Below are positions 24,100-35,714 of a stretch of DNA of 64,000 nucleotides, one piece after another; position 1 is the stretch's first letter, and each line of letters begins with the position of its first letter. The notes beneath the pieces are model-generated. The model searched no databases, had not been told where the DNA came from, and saw only the letters and a list, made by a program, of their open reading frames with translations. Source of the stretch: Pycnopodia helianthoides (Eukaryota; Echinodermata; Asteroidea; Forcipulatida; Asteriidae); the NCBI GenBank assembly GCA_032158295.1, contig CM063252.1:13703164-13767163 (forward strand). The letters run 5' to 3'. The translations under genes and the position numbers were made by a program.

Positions 24100-24455
24100 T
24101 TAAAGGAACATTACAGAATTGGTAAGAAAAAAACTTGTGAAATATACTTTTTGATCACAGATTTACATAAAACTTACACGGTCTAATGATGAGGATAGTA
24201 GAAAACATCCCTTGAAATATTTCTATCTGAAATGCCATATTTGATGAGAAATGAATAAACAAATTTTCTGATTGGAGTTTATTGCTCAGTGCAAATGTGT
24301 AATCGGTTTTTCACTATTTTCTCGTAACCCAGATGGCCGATCGATCTTAAACTTCTACAGGTTTGTCAGTTTATGTATATGGTGGATTACAAAAAGTGCT
24401 TACAATGCCAGCAACTGTTTTGTTAGCAAAAACCAACTCTGTAATGGTCCTTTAA
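24100..24455. mobile_element. TTAA-flanked MITE, family 2, copy 1
   Basis: The element 24104-24451 (348 bases) sits between two TTAA. Its left end is AGGAACATTACAGAATTGGT and its right end is the reverse complement of AGGACCATTACAGAGTTGGT, agreeing at 18 of 20 positions. No coding capacity is seen; an open frame at 24272-24460 runs off the element. Copies occur at 41212-41545 (paralogous) and, inverted, at 61217-61528. Confidence 0.85.
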
Positions 24456-24479
24456 ACTAAACCATCTATCCTATAAATA

Positions 24480-25650
24480 TATATTTCTACGAAACACAGA
24501 CTCGACTAATAATTACTCAAGTAATAATATTTCAATATCAAAAGAAGGTGTACATTCAGAGATCTTTTATAACTAGGTACAGCATTGTAAATCCGACTCT
24601 TCTTGAAAACGTGCAATTCACATGTGAACGTTTCTTTTTGTGAACGTTTCTTTTGGAACTATAATCAAGGTATGAATAATAATTTGTTCATGCTTCCATC
24701 ATTAACGCTCACTGTGATTGCTTGAAACAAAGTCAGTTTATACCAAGTTGTTAAACCTTTAATCACTTTGCATTCACATAAATTAAACCTAACCGGTAAA
24801 ACCCCATCAAGATTAATGTTACAATTACACATTCAAATTCAGTTAGTTGCGATTCTCTTGATTATTCATCCTAGTCTACAAAACCCTCACGTTACGTTAC
24901 CTTAATAACCACAAGCAAATCTAACCAATAGAAGACTAGGCGAATTTGTCAATTGTATTTGCTGATCAAAATACAAACTACAACCACCATTAAAACTAGT
25001 ATCACTTATATACCTTCTAAGTAGACTCATATTCAAGGGATGTACAACATTATTAATACGGAGATTAACATTTTTTATTTTTCCTTAGAAAACTTATCGA
25101 GTGAACATGTTTCCACAAAACATGTGAACGAAAACGTATTTTTGTTTTCTTTCTGATCTTTTGTGATTTGGTCCCTTACGAACACACTTTAACGTTAACT
25201 AAAATGAATCAGAGGGATTAGAAAATTTGTCCTATTTCTCGGCAGATTTGAATTTTGTATAAATCAGAATGAAGTAATTGATTTCCTCTGATGCAAAACT
25301 AATAGTAGAAGATAGGGTAGGTTTTGGAGAGAGGACTTTGTTTGTACAAACATTGATTTTACTGTCTAATAGTATTTCACATAATAATGGGTTTACTTTG
25401 ACGATACCTTTACATTTTAATGTTACTGAATTTAAACAAGCTTGTTGTACAATCCTTGTAATATGGTTTTAACTAAAACGAAAACATATACTCTTCAGTA
25501 TTTTTTCCACCTAGCACGGACTCAACTAGTTTATACATAAATAATAATATTTGAATACAACCTCGAACCCGGGGCTATTTGTAATATTGTACAAGGCGCT
25601 GAAAACGACCAACGGTGGGCACGAAAAAGGCATGTTACCCTCATACGCTG
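24480..25650. repeat. segment present only in spacer copy 1
   Basis: In the second spacer CCATCTATCCTATAAATAT joins directly to AGCCTATTGTTAAATGCG, whereas here about 1.17 kb intervene. The segment includes a degenerate repeat of 21120-21330 (TTCAGAGATCTT, ATTGTAAATC, GACTCTTCTTGAAAAC) and old repeats shared with 8440-8560 and 57340-57490. A deletion in copy 2 is the simplest explanation. Confidence 0.65.
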
Positions 25651-26239
25651 TATACGCTAGCCTATTGTTAAATGCGTCTTTGAATCAAATCTTTGTATAT
25701 TAATTACTGGCTGCCTGTGATTGACTACTGAGGTATAGACCAAGTTACATTTGTTTACAGAGTGGTGACCTCGTACATTATAATGCTATTCCTGACGGGC
25801 AAGATGCTACACAGGCTCAATGGGAAAATATATGTTTTGTGTCATAATTTTCACATAAATTCAAAATTAGCTTTTGAGATGTCACCCCTTTCTTCATATC
25901 AAAAGTTGAGGAAAATCAGACAATGCGATCTCCATAAAACATAAGATTTGTTGTATTCTTCCATTGAGCTGTGTACAAATGTGCCCGCCGGAAGTTCAGG
26001 CTCTGTGGCTCTTTTGTAAACATGTGATTTCACAGGTCACATCGTCTATACAATCCACCACCAGCAGTCAAATGTTACAGTTAGTCTAAATTACATTGAA
26101 CATTAATACAATACATTACGGGTACGGTATAATAACATTTGTCAATCAAACAATAATATTAATTATAACTAGGTTATAGGCTTTATCTACGGGCGTTTCA
26201 AAGCGTTTATCATTGTTTATTTTCAGACAAGTTTTTGGG

Positions 26240-27120
26240 GGGGTTTATGAATTATAAGACCCATTTATCTAACAGAAAGCCCAATTTTCAGTTTCTTTTC
26301 AGTTATAGACTATTTGAGCATTGAAGATTGAGCTTGGGTTACCGTGACCCAATATTTACCTCTACTTCCTAACCGAAGATGGACCAATTAGTTAGTACGG
26401 AAATGGGACCATATCTCAAGAACTACACACCCGATTTTCAATTTCTTTTCAGTTATAGATTCTTTGAGAATTAAACATTAAACTGCGGTTACAATTACCC
26501 CCTTGTTGACCTTTCCTGACTTTGTCACTACGACATCGTTTATTGCGCGTTTTGTCTTTGTGAACAAAACCATGGCCCTGAAAAATGTAAGTATTTGGTT
26601 GGTCAAAAAACACACATTTTCAAAATATGTTCAATTTTGGTTACCCATAATACACAAATCATTTTGAAAACACAAATGCTTTTTACTAAAAGTTAATTCA
26701 GGCCATTATAAATAATCAAATCAGTGTAGTTTCACGATAATTAACGTTGGTTAAAAATCTGTATTGCGCAATCACGGCAATGTGTCTGAAATTGCACTGC
26801 AGTTTATTCCTAACCGAAGGTGGACCAATTAGTTAGTACGGAAGTGGGACCATGTATCAAGAACTACACAACCGATTTTCAATTTCTTTTCAGTTATAGA
26901 TCCTTTGAGCATTAAACATTGAACTTCGGTTACCGTGACCCTGGGTTGACGTTTACTTCTGGGTCAACCGGAAGTTGGACCATAACTCAAGAAGTACACA
27001 CCCGATTTTCAATTTCAGTTCAGTTATAGATCCTTTGAGGATTAAACATTGAACTTCGGTTAACCACGACCCCATGTTAATCTTTCCTTCCGGTCCGAAC
27101 AGGAAGTTCAAGTATTAAAA
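26240..27120. repeat. tandem-type repeat, 110-130 bp units
   Basis: Units with ACCATATCTCAAGAA, ACACCCGATTTTCAATTTC and TTCAGTTATAGATCCTTTGAG, followed by GGTTACCGTGACCC, recur near 26290, 26410, 26840 and 26960. The same family lies behind gene C at 44210-44620. I regard it as a dispersed non-coding repeat. Confidence 0.7.
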
Positions 27121-27299
27121 ATCATATCTCCTGAACCACATGTCGTAAAGTCATAATCTTTGTGCTAGCTTTATACAGAGCGTTTAATCAAATTAAAACA
27201 AAACGGAACAGCTTTGTGTTTGTTCACAAACACCTAAGGTCTAGTTATAACTGGTTCCATTTACCAGCAGACGATGTATTCATTATTTTTTGCAGCCTT

Positions 27300-28290
27300 G
27301 TTTAAACAAATGCAGACGGAAACTACAGTTTTAATGTGCCAGAAGTTCCCCTAAGAAAAAAGGTGCCCCCCCCCGCTACCTAAAAGTTTACCCTAATTTC
27401 CGCGTAGCTTTTAAGACAAATTATGCTCATAAATAGCTAAAAGATCAAATGTGTTGACGTTATGGAAATGTCAATGCCTTGTTGGCCTTGTTGAGTAAAG
27501 ACTAGGTGTACAGTTTGATCTTTGCATGCGTACAAGGCATGCGATGACTTTTCCATCGAGTATTTTCAAAAAGTTAAAATCAGAAATCTAAAATTACTTC
27601 TTGCCATGACATTAAGTAAGGTTTTGTCTAATTGACGTATTTGGCTTCGGCTACTCGCCTGGCTATGGCTGTGGCTATGGCTTGTTCCCTATGCCCTTTT
27701 CGAAACCTTGGCTTGGGCACGGGCTTAGGCTTATAGGTTCTATCTGCCTCATTTGAAACCCTGCACCGAAAGCGCATTTTTTCATAACAACTGATGGAGT
27801 CAAAGCAGCGCTCTTTACATTGGGGTTGTGCTGCATTTGGACCAAAAATAGCGTCCAGCAACCACGTGACCAAACAAACCACCTGGTGCCTTTATTCGCA
27901 ACTCTCTCAATACAAGGTTCTGGCTACAAGCCCAAAACAGCGCCCTCATCACTGAGGTCAATGAAGACCTATCATTGGCTGAGAGTAGTACGCAGCGCAA
28001 ACACTCATGCACGTTTCTATTGTGTGAACTCAGTGATTATGGTAAATAAAAGGTGTCCATTGGTAAGTATATTTTGACACCATCTTTTTGAGTCGATGTC
28101 ATCAATTGTCCTTTTGTGTTTCCCTTTTCAATAAGCGTCATCTAAAATAACATTTGGTTGTGTTACTGTTTAAAACCTAAAATATAAAGTTGGATCGAAA
28201 AAGTTGTTCTTTAAAAAGAAACCAAACACTCAGAACTGTAATTTTTGTGTGTGTAAAAAAACCCAGGTTTTTATGATAAAATTTATTTAT
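27300..28290. repeat. gene-3' flank block, B copy
   Basis: Closely matches 44770-46295 downstream of gene C and, less well, 9780-10960 downstream of gene A. The C copy is longer because of a TTAA element and extra sequence around 45740-45820. Open frames on both strands here (for example a Lys/Arg/Pro-rich minus-strand frame at 27628-27882) are shared by B and C only through duplication. Confidence 0.6.
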
Positions 28291-28300
28291 AGTTTCATAA

Positions 28301-31300
28301 TTAGCAGCTGATGAATTCAAAGCGCATGCATTTCTTTCCACCCCAACCCCGTGGATTTATGCGGATGAATCTTGATCGAATCATTCTCTGTGATGTGGTC
28401 TGGACAGAGACGAACACATCGTGACCATCAGATGTCTCTCTAGATTTATAGTACTGGATAAGCAATAAGGATACAAAACAACTCTTAATGTTGTAGATAT
28501 TCCAGACCAGTAATAAATCACTTTTTTGTACACAAATTCAATTAATCTTCTATCGTAGACAGCACAACCATTTCATTGTTCTATATTTCAGTTAAGTTGA
28601 ATGGGAAAATATTACGACTATCATTTTGGTTACTAAAATGATTCATTATTTTTGTACACAGGGCACACGACTACAATGCTGGCAGTAAAGGCTCATCTAC
28701 TTGTTCTCACTATTTTGCTGATTCGACACATCCATTGAAAGGTTGGTTTTTTCTTGTTTCAGAAACTCAACACATAATAACTAAATTTAAATATTTGAGT
28801 TGAGTAAAATGTACGACAACATGAAAGCGTGAGACAGTGGCGTTATTGCTTTGCCGGAAAGCATGGGGAGGGTTGTTTGGAGGTGCCATCAGGTCTAGCA
28901 ACATGCTATACTCGTAGATATAGGAACATGTACTGAAAAATGCCATTTTTACCTCACAGTGGATACTCTTCTCAGTCTGCTGATGACCAGCCTCTACATG
29001 TTTATCATTTTTTTTCTCTCAGTGGCAAATATCGTGGATATTTTGTTTGAGATTCCGGGGAATGCATTTTTTGCTGGACAAGCAGCAACTAAAATGGGAG
29101 TATGATGAGGTCTCCTGTGGAATCTTGTTTCCGATTGCCGCGGGCCTCAACGTGTATACCAATGACATTTCCACCTCGAATAGGAGAAATGGGAACTATT
29201 TACCTTTATTGACCCGTCTGCGTCCTTCATCACCGTCCATGTGTTTCCATCATTGCTATACATCAGACGAAAAACCCTCACGCGGTCGTCTGATCCGTAA
29301 AGGCCCTGGATGATCAGGCCGTAGATGTCAACAGTGTGGCCGAAATCTACCTGAATCCATGTGCTAGTATACTCCTTCCCACACCAGGAACCTGTTAGAA
29401 TGAGAGAGTTTCTTTTAGTCTCTTGATGTTTTAATCCACCTGAATCCATGTGGGGCCATTACTCTTCCCGGCACACCAGGAACCTGTTAGAACCGACAGT
29501 TTTCGTTTATAAAATCTTGATAATTAGAGGCATTCATTTTACACTCAGGTGACTTCAAATCACAAACTATTCTAAACATGCAGAAGGAGAAGCCCAAAAC
29601 ACTTTACAATATTTTACTGAAGTATAGTACTATATACCTGTAACTATGTAAGCAACATAGGGAGCGATATCTTTTCGTTTTGAGCATGGATGATGTTTGC
29701 CTAACCCAAAACAGACTGAAGTTTTATAGGTTATAAGTTTTCAATCCTATGGAATAAACTGTCCGGATGGTTGACAAACCCTGTATACTGCCCTCCTATT
29801 TGTGCAACGAATTGGACGACACGCAAGATATACTTGTCAGTTTATCTCATAAAGTAAATTTATAGTTGATAACAGTTTGAATATGATCTAGCTGATTGTT
29901 ATCACTTGCGTTAACATACAAACAAATGATGGTAGGCTATTTACGGATTCTTCGTAAAAAAAAAAATACACTTACCATTGCTGTTCAACCTAGCTAGTGT
30001 TGCTCCGTAGTTTGCGTCGTCGTCGTTCAAGACGTCCTGTGCAGTAATCTGATTGTCGGCTAATGCGCCGCTTTCCATACCGAGGCGAGTCATGTTGCAA
30101 ACTGGTTCAAAAATATAAAAATAACAACAACAACTAATAACAGCTATGAAACAAAATAAGCAATATGAAATTCCTCCTAAGACACTGCTGTATGTTTTGA
30201 GTCACTAACGCTGCTCTGGACGTGGTTTTTACGATTTGTTTTTATTTTGTCAAGAAAGTGATGGCAGTACCCGTGCTCGTATTGGATATTCGGTGAAGTG
30301 GTAACCACGAGCCAATGTTTACTTAATGTCACGTTAAGTTAAAACTTTGTCATCCTTTGGTTTGATTTTCAATGACAAGAATAATGTGAAAGGTTTAAGA
30401 AATCACAACATAATTGTTTATCCTGTTATTTTGTTCATAATGTTATATAAATCAATTAACCCGCTATGGACGCACATTCAAAGCGCTTGGTCCGAACCAT
30501 AATGAAGAATGAACATGTTGGATTTTCCAACCACAAAGAAAAGTGCCTCTTGAATTTGTTTATATAGGGGCAACATTGTTGTTCTTTTATACAAACCTGT
30601 TATTGTGACAAGGAATGTACATTGTCCAGGGTTACCAGCAGCATCCCGCGCCATACACGTGACATTGGTAGTACCCACTTTGAAGAAGTCACGTGATACG
30701 ACAATCCTCCCTTCGTCATCGTCAGTGCATGTGGTTGGGTACTTGGATCCATCTTGGTCAGACGCATATACCCACCACTGAACAGAAGTACGAGCATATC
30801 TGTCGTTGGTTATGCCGAACACACCTTGGGGGCATTTCACTGTAGGACCTTCATTATCGACTAAAGGAAGTATAAAGAAGATTTGTTTTAACCCTGCGTG
30901 ACACCATAACAAAAACTCACACGCTTACGCCATCAGACTGCAAACCACAGTCCGTTTGTATTTGCGTGTAATTCAATTTTTTTTGAGAACCAAATCACTT
31001 TCAAATTGCCCAAAACCTTTACATATAGACCCTTTTGACTACATGAAACAAATAAAAGCAATTTTTTTTTAAATGAGCCCAAATTTGTCTTCGTGTTTAT
31101 TTTATACCACATGGTTCAATTTACATATTGTGGCCCGTTTAGCCAAAAAGATGAAAAATGGCCGACAATTCCTCGGGAAATTCCGGGAGAGCTGGTCATT
31201 GATAGATTTTTTTTTTTGGTGGGGGGGGGGGATGAAAAAGACCCCGGATAGTACCAAGACAGTTACCATGCTATTTGGCTAGGTTGTAGATGGGGAACCT

Positions 31301-33574
31301 GTAATATTCTGAGATTAACAAAAACCAAAATGGCGGAGTACTGATTAATTAATTAAAAACGGACTGTCGATTGCAATACGATGGCATCACGCAAGGTTTT
31401 AATGTGGATCTTGTCAATATTCGCTATATTATACCCTTTATCAGCGATGTCTTACAAATTGATAACGACATTGATATTTCTTTTTCAAAAGGTTTAATGA
31501 TCCAATGTGATATTATTGATTTTTTTTTTGATTGCCGGAATCTGTTTATTAATATCATCTCTTTGAACACAGACCTTAATTTTCTGGTAACCAACCACTA
31601 TACTCTTGAGTGTCGGTATATCCGCATAAAAGATTTGGAACTTAACAATATTCGCTGTAATATAGACTGATAACCTAAAAGTTGCTATTGCGATTGGTTT
31701 CTTTTTTAAGGTTTACTAATCCGACGTGATATCAGTGATATTTAAAAACTGCCTGGATCTATTTGTTCTCCACTAATGCCTTTGAAAACACACTTTAATT
31801 TTCTGGTACCGAACCGCATCTGACGTCATACTCGTGACTGTCGCGATATTCCCTCTAAAAAAAAAATTCCCCCAAATATCCTTCATTTATTTCCATCCGC
31901 CACAAGCATTCAATACAGTAGCGGATCGCTGGTGAACCGAAAGCCCGTCGAGGGCAGTGCCCCGCAGGGCCTTGCGTTTCGAATTTTGATGTTTGGGTTT
32001 GAGTAATGAATGTTCATGGTTTTTTCTGGGTTTTTTTCTCTTTTCTCTTTCTTACACAATTTTCTTCCGTGAAATGCTCAAATTTTAGTCCAAAATTTTC
32101 ACCTTTGGCAATGTCTTCATCCAAAGCATTTGTGGCAAAAATGGTACATTCTGATAACTAAGTACATGAAGCAGACAAACGTAGCTTTTTATTGAAATTC
32201 ATCAATACAATTAAGATGGCAGCATAATGAAAAAGGTTTATACTTCTGATACAGCAATATCTGCTAACATGTGTTGTTTAATTCTTATATTTGCCTTAAC
32301 CTCACAGACAACACTAACGTACACACAGACAAGGATCTGAACAAGTTGACATGTCTTACGCGTAAACGGTAATACACTCAGCCCCGTTTCCTACCTGCAT
32401 TTGCTGAAGTTGTGTGGGGTATTGGTGTTGAGAGTTCCGTTGGAACTGTGGTGATCTATATAGACATAAAGTGAACAATTTTTTTAATTAATGTATAACC
32501 CTAATTATCATACATGTTGGTTCTTCTGCGTAGAAGCGCAGTCGCAGCAAGTATGAACCCTACCGTTTTCACGAAAAGCTAAGATCGATCTTATGCTGTG
32601 TATCAATCTTGGTTGCTAAGCAAAGTGTGACGTCACAATTCAAATCACTTTGGATACATTGGTAACTCATATTTAGATGAGTCTTAGTGCTTTGTGAAAT
32701 CAGCCCCAGCCTCGCTACCATGCAAAGCAATCTGGGAAAGAAAAACAAAATGACGCAGCGAGATCGTACAACACTGGGACTGAGGTTTGTATGACCGTGA
32801 TGTAAACGGATATATCCGTTGCTCTCAACTTCAAGACCAGTTTTTGAATCGCGGAAATTGAGAACAAAATGTGTTTTCATTTATGACAGTACCTACTAAG
32901 ATTAGTCCCTTTTAAAAATATTCGTTAACTTTTGCTAACGGCTGCAATGACTTTTATCAAATGACGAAATTATATATTGATTGTTCTGTTGACCCATTGT
33001 CAACAATTATTAAATGAGGTACTCTCAAGGAAACACTGAAAAACAAACCTTGTAAATATTCAGATATTTCTGCAATAATAGTAAATTGAGTTTGCATAAT
33101 CTTGAGCAGACGTTTGCTGTCCGTTCGGGAAAAAGGGGAAAAACTTACCCGTTTGGTTGTTGTTGTTTTGGCTTGAGATGTTTCTTGGTCTGTCTTGGTT
33201 GTCATCATCGTTTCTTCAGGGAGTGCTTTGGCGTTATGTGATGAACCACCGAAGTAGGAAAAGCCATCATCTTGCTCATAGCTATCAGGAAAATCTTCTT
33301 TACTGGCGTCGTTGAGCTGACATGGGCCACTGATGTCATTGTGATTGAATGACAAACAGCGACTGTGCCTCAAGCAAAGTATCATACACTTGATTCGAAC
33401 TGTCCCTGATTGATTCAGGAACGAGTGACCGATCAGTGCGTGGTGCTGGTGTGGTAGGAAAATGCTTCCATGGGACCCGATGGTGCAACTAGTCTCAGTC
33501 GCTGATGCCTCGTAGAACACCAATGCGAGTATTGCTGCGAGTATCGCAGTGGTGAACGGTAAAAGACTTGTCAT
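28301..33574 (-). CDS. gene B: secreted PAN-HYR-F5/8C protein, complete
   Basis: Exons: 33574-33149, 32455-32395, 30860-30597, 30101-29976, 29391-29204, 28453-28301; 405 residues if translation starts at the Met matching A and C (an in-frame Met lies four codons upstream at 33586). The signal peptide MTSLLPFTTAILAAIL is followed by a PAN-like core (TSC, RIKCMILCLRHSRC, PCQLND), a linker ITTVPTELSTPIPHTTSANA, a HYR domain (KCPQGVFGITND, TTCTDDDEGR, NVTCMARDAAG, QCTF) and F5/8C (LGMESGALADNQ, WIQVDFGHTVDIYG, end CMRFEFISC). All frames and splice sites are intact. The gene is a mosaic: the linker and HYR resemble C, whereas the first F5/8C exon and the second half of the next are nearly the same as A. 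An AATAAA lies 14 bases past the stop (28287-28282), close for a poly(A) signal. Role unknown; secretion is inferred. Confidence 0.87.
28497..29046. mobile_element. intronic insertion in B (same as in A and C)
   Basis: Corresponds to the 540-base segment in the last intron of A that D lacks. It contains GACTACAATGCTGGCAGTAA behind an acceptor-like TTTTTGTACACAG on the plus strand. A short plus-strand frame (DYNAGSKG...STCSHYFADS) is open in all three copies, but it is only about 26 codons long. Confidence 0.5.
29431..29483 (-). pseudogene. truncated extra copy of the second F5/8C exon in gene B
   Basis: Just upstream of the live exon is a second acceptor (CTAACAG at 29490-29484) followed by about 50 bases reading GSWCAGKSNGPTWIQVD before a stop codon. 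It duplicates the first 17 residues of the exon with different residues in the middle. Its intron side (TTAGAACCGACAG on the plus strand) resembles gene D more than the live B exon does. Splicing into this acceptor would end the protein early. It looks like the scar of an unequal exchange. Confidence 0.7.
31371..31760. repeat. conserved intron segment, no coding call
   Basis: This part of the intron between linker and HYR exons matches 49560-49950 in gene C closely and 14160-14280 and 63580-63690 more loosely (TCTTGTCAATATTCGCT, CAGCGATGTC). A 99-codon plus-strand frame at 31371-31670 is interrupted in C by a deletion and is not a gene. Confidence 0.5.
31805..31983 (-). pseudogene. dead second HYR exon in gene B
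   Basis: On the minus strand it reads ETQGPAGHCPRRAFGSPA in the frame matching the live exon start (EGPTVKCPQGVFG), and further on CGACAGTCACGAGTATGACG matches the VTC region with the cysteine codon turned to serine. The middle is shortened and the frame shifts between the two parts. No usable donor is seen at its end. Confidence 0.65.
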
Positions 33575-33920
33575 GTCTATTGTCATCCCATAGATGGTCA
33601 GCTTTGGTTTTTGATTCCAATGTTAACTCAGTTGTTATGTGTGGGTTTGTTCTCAGATCCAATCTTGACTGACCTGTTCCTTTCTCTATGACCTGTTACA
33701 TAGCATGTAAACTGCGACGTAAATGATGCAGCCCTTGCCTGAAATTTTGAGAACGATTTGGACCATACCATGACGTAAGGTGTGTTGCATTTTAACATTA
33801 TATTCGAGCATGAACATGAAGTGATACAAACCCTTAATAACCAAGATGCATCGTTAAATAAAGAATCAGACTTAATTATTATACTGGTACATGTAGGCCT
33901 TTAATCCCACAAACTCTTAC
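33575..33920. promoter_or_regulatory. 5' flank of gene B
   Basis: Almost the same as the flank of gene A, differing by scattered single bases, and less like that of C. One base change removes the short upstream frame seen in A and instead creates the extra in-frame Met of B. No promoter element was assigned. Confidence 0.35.
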
Positions 33921-34193
33921 CTCACAATGGCGTTTTGTAACACCATTTCGATCTCCCCTTCTGTACTAATGATGTGAATCGCCAACTCGCTGTGGCGTAA
34001 AAAAAAAATATGTAATAAATTCAACGTTCTAAAAAAAAAAGGTCCAAGGTAACCAACAGAAAATCCAAGGAGAGAATATGTGAGAATAGAAATGAGTACC
34101 AGTGATGGATCAAACGGTGATGTCATGAAAATATAAATACAAAGTGTAGTAGTATTGTGTGTCTTACCCAATCTCTGTAGCACACGACGCCAT
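33921..34193 (-). other. candidate 5' leader exons upstream of gene B
   Basis: Paralogue of the pair before gene A: 34193-34168 (ATG, MASCATEI, GTAAGA donor) and 33989-33921 (acceptor CGCCACAG, donor GTAAGAG). Sequence and splice sites are unchanged from A, which may reflect recent duplication only. Confidence 0.35.
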
Positions 34194-34442
34194 CACGCTC
34201 CTGTTTTTTCTTCATACTTCTGTACTGACTACTAATAAATTGCAGTTAAGCAAACCTTACTGCAAAGGAGTCTGCAATTTCCACTGAAATTTAAACAAAC
34301 AATTTATGCCTGATGTTGCTTAAAACTGCTTGATATTTCGTTAACAATACCTGTGCGTACTAAACGTGCCACTGGCTATAAATATAAGTCTGTAATAAGC
34401 TTTCCGTATATCGTCGTCATTTTCACGAAGTGACAAATATGT

Positions 34443-34464
34443 AAAAAAAAAAAAAAAAAAAAAA

Positions 34465-34495
<31 letters not shown>

Positions 34496-34500
34496 ATTAA
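34443..34500. repeat. poly-A and (TAAA)n
   Basis: About 22 A followed by ten or more TAAA units. The paralogous place in spacer 1 has only a short A run, so the microsatellite expanded after the duplication. Confidence 0.9.
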
Positions 34501-34839
34501 TAATATGTGCATAAATATCTAATAGATTTAGTTTTGTTGGTTTGTTTGGGTGTTTTTTTCTTTAAAAAGGCGCCGACGTGTGGATATTATTTCCTTTTCG
34601 ATAAAAAGTCTGCAATCTTTAAAGAAGTATGGGCTTAAATCACATCTGGTTCTTTTAATAAATTTTCTCTATCAAGATCAATTAATTCAGTACCGGTACG
34701 TGATTGCGAAATTTATTGAATTAAGAGAACAGTATACGATAATAAAAAAATAAATAGATAAAACAGTTGTGGTTGAATGACTAGTTGCTCAAAATTGTAC
34801 GCAAAGAGAAGCTTTATTTGTTTGTGACTGGGATGTAAA

Positions 34840-35305
34840 ATGGTTTCGTTCAAGCTTCTTGATTTAGCCTACATGTCAATGTCTGGTTTTAAAAGTCACG
34901 AGAATTGAGATTCGAGGACTGTGCTGACGTCACAAAATTACGCCACACCCGCAATCGTATAGCGTCGTGTGTTTCTTGTTAATCAATGTATCTGATTAAT
35001 GTTGTGGATGACGTTGATCTTTACTTAAAAGATTCACCCAGTTTTCTCAGCAGTTGGTGATGGCAACTTTGCGGTTTTAGGCAAATCTTGTCCTTGGGTG
35101 TAGAAATCTGTCTCACGAACGGGTATTCATCCAAAGCAATTGACCCAGTGTTACAGGTCTACTCCAAACTATTTGGTGGTCGAGATATAGTGGCATTTTC
35201 TTCAATATGGATTTATGCATCTTGGTAGAAGAACAGCAGACACCGATATCAGTATCTATACCGATAAGTAGGTCATTGCCATAGAGAGCTACATGTGTAC
35301 CTTCG
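34840..35305. repeat. dispersed repeat, copy in spacer 2 only
   Basis: About 460 bases that interrupt the match to spacer 1. They contain AAAAGTCACGAGAATTGAGA, GTGTGTTTCTTGTTAATCAA and GTCTCACGAACGGGTATTC in an order repeated at 54450-54800 and 55450-55790. Part of it is also related to the arms of the long inverted repeat (TTTGCGG...AAATCTTGTCCTTGGGT). Confidence 0.65.
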
Positions 35306-35714
35306 ATATCAAACACTAATAAACAAAACCTTAGCTTGTAAAGTAATTCATTTTATGAATTTGTTTTATATTTTATTTGTTTAACCGCCGCGGCACGGCT
35401 AAAGACTGAGCTGTCTGTGCTAAAATGCAAAATCTTGAAAACAATCATGAAGGATTTCCCACTGATTACGATTCTTGACTTCGGGTAAATCTCCTTCAAG
35501 GGAGAAATATGGGAATTTTCAATAACTACGAACTAAATACTGAGTTCTAGAAATATGTTGTTATATCCTTTACTTCACATTATCAACTGAGGCAAATTGT
35601 ACCAATTTATTAGAAGAAGCACATATAATTGCTTAATATTCGCACAATTTTGCCATGAGGTTTGAGAATACAGTGTCTGTTTTTGAACCTACATGGTGTG
35701 AGGCTGTATTCATG

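Larger units (their letters stand above)
16744..26230. repeat. inter-gene spacer, copy 1 (duplicated at 33.6-42.2 kb)
   Basis: Nearly the whole interval is matched in order by 33587-42190 at high identity, with a few indels: the second copy has about 460 extra bases (34840-35305) and lacks 24480-25650. No long gene is seen inside. It contains two older internal repeats (20340-21330 resembles 23400-24720), a long inverted repeat, palindromes and a TTAA MITE, each listed separately. Open frames here, including one of 166 codons at 22234-22734, are broken in the second copy. Confidence 0.8.

Noticed and set aside
27628..27882. 84-codon Lys/Arg/Pro-rich minus-strand frame, also at 45544-45849
   Set aside because: The two copies are recent duplicates, so sharing is not evidence of selection. 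The frame starts differ, no splice sites fit, and the segment with alternating GGCTATGGCT looks like a repeat.
31371..31670. 99-codon plus-strand frame in a gene B intron
   Set aside because: The matching intron of C has a deletion that breaks the frame; no splice sites or domain features.
33917..34183. 88-codon minus-strand frame upstream of gene B as one continuous gene
   Set aside because: The frame runs through a probable intron with A and T runs; only the splice-flanked parts are considered as candidate leader exons.
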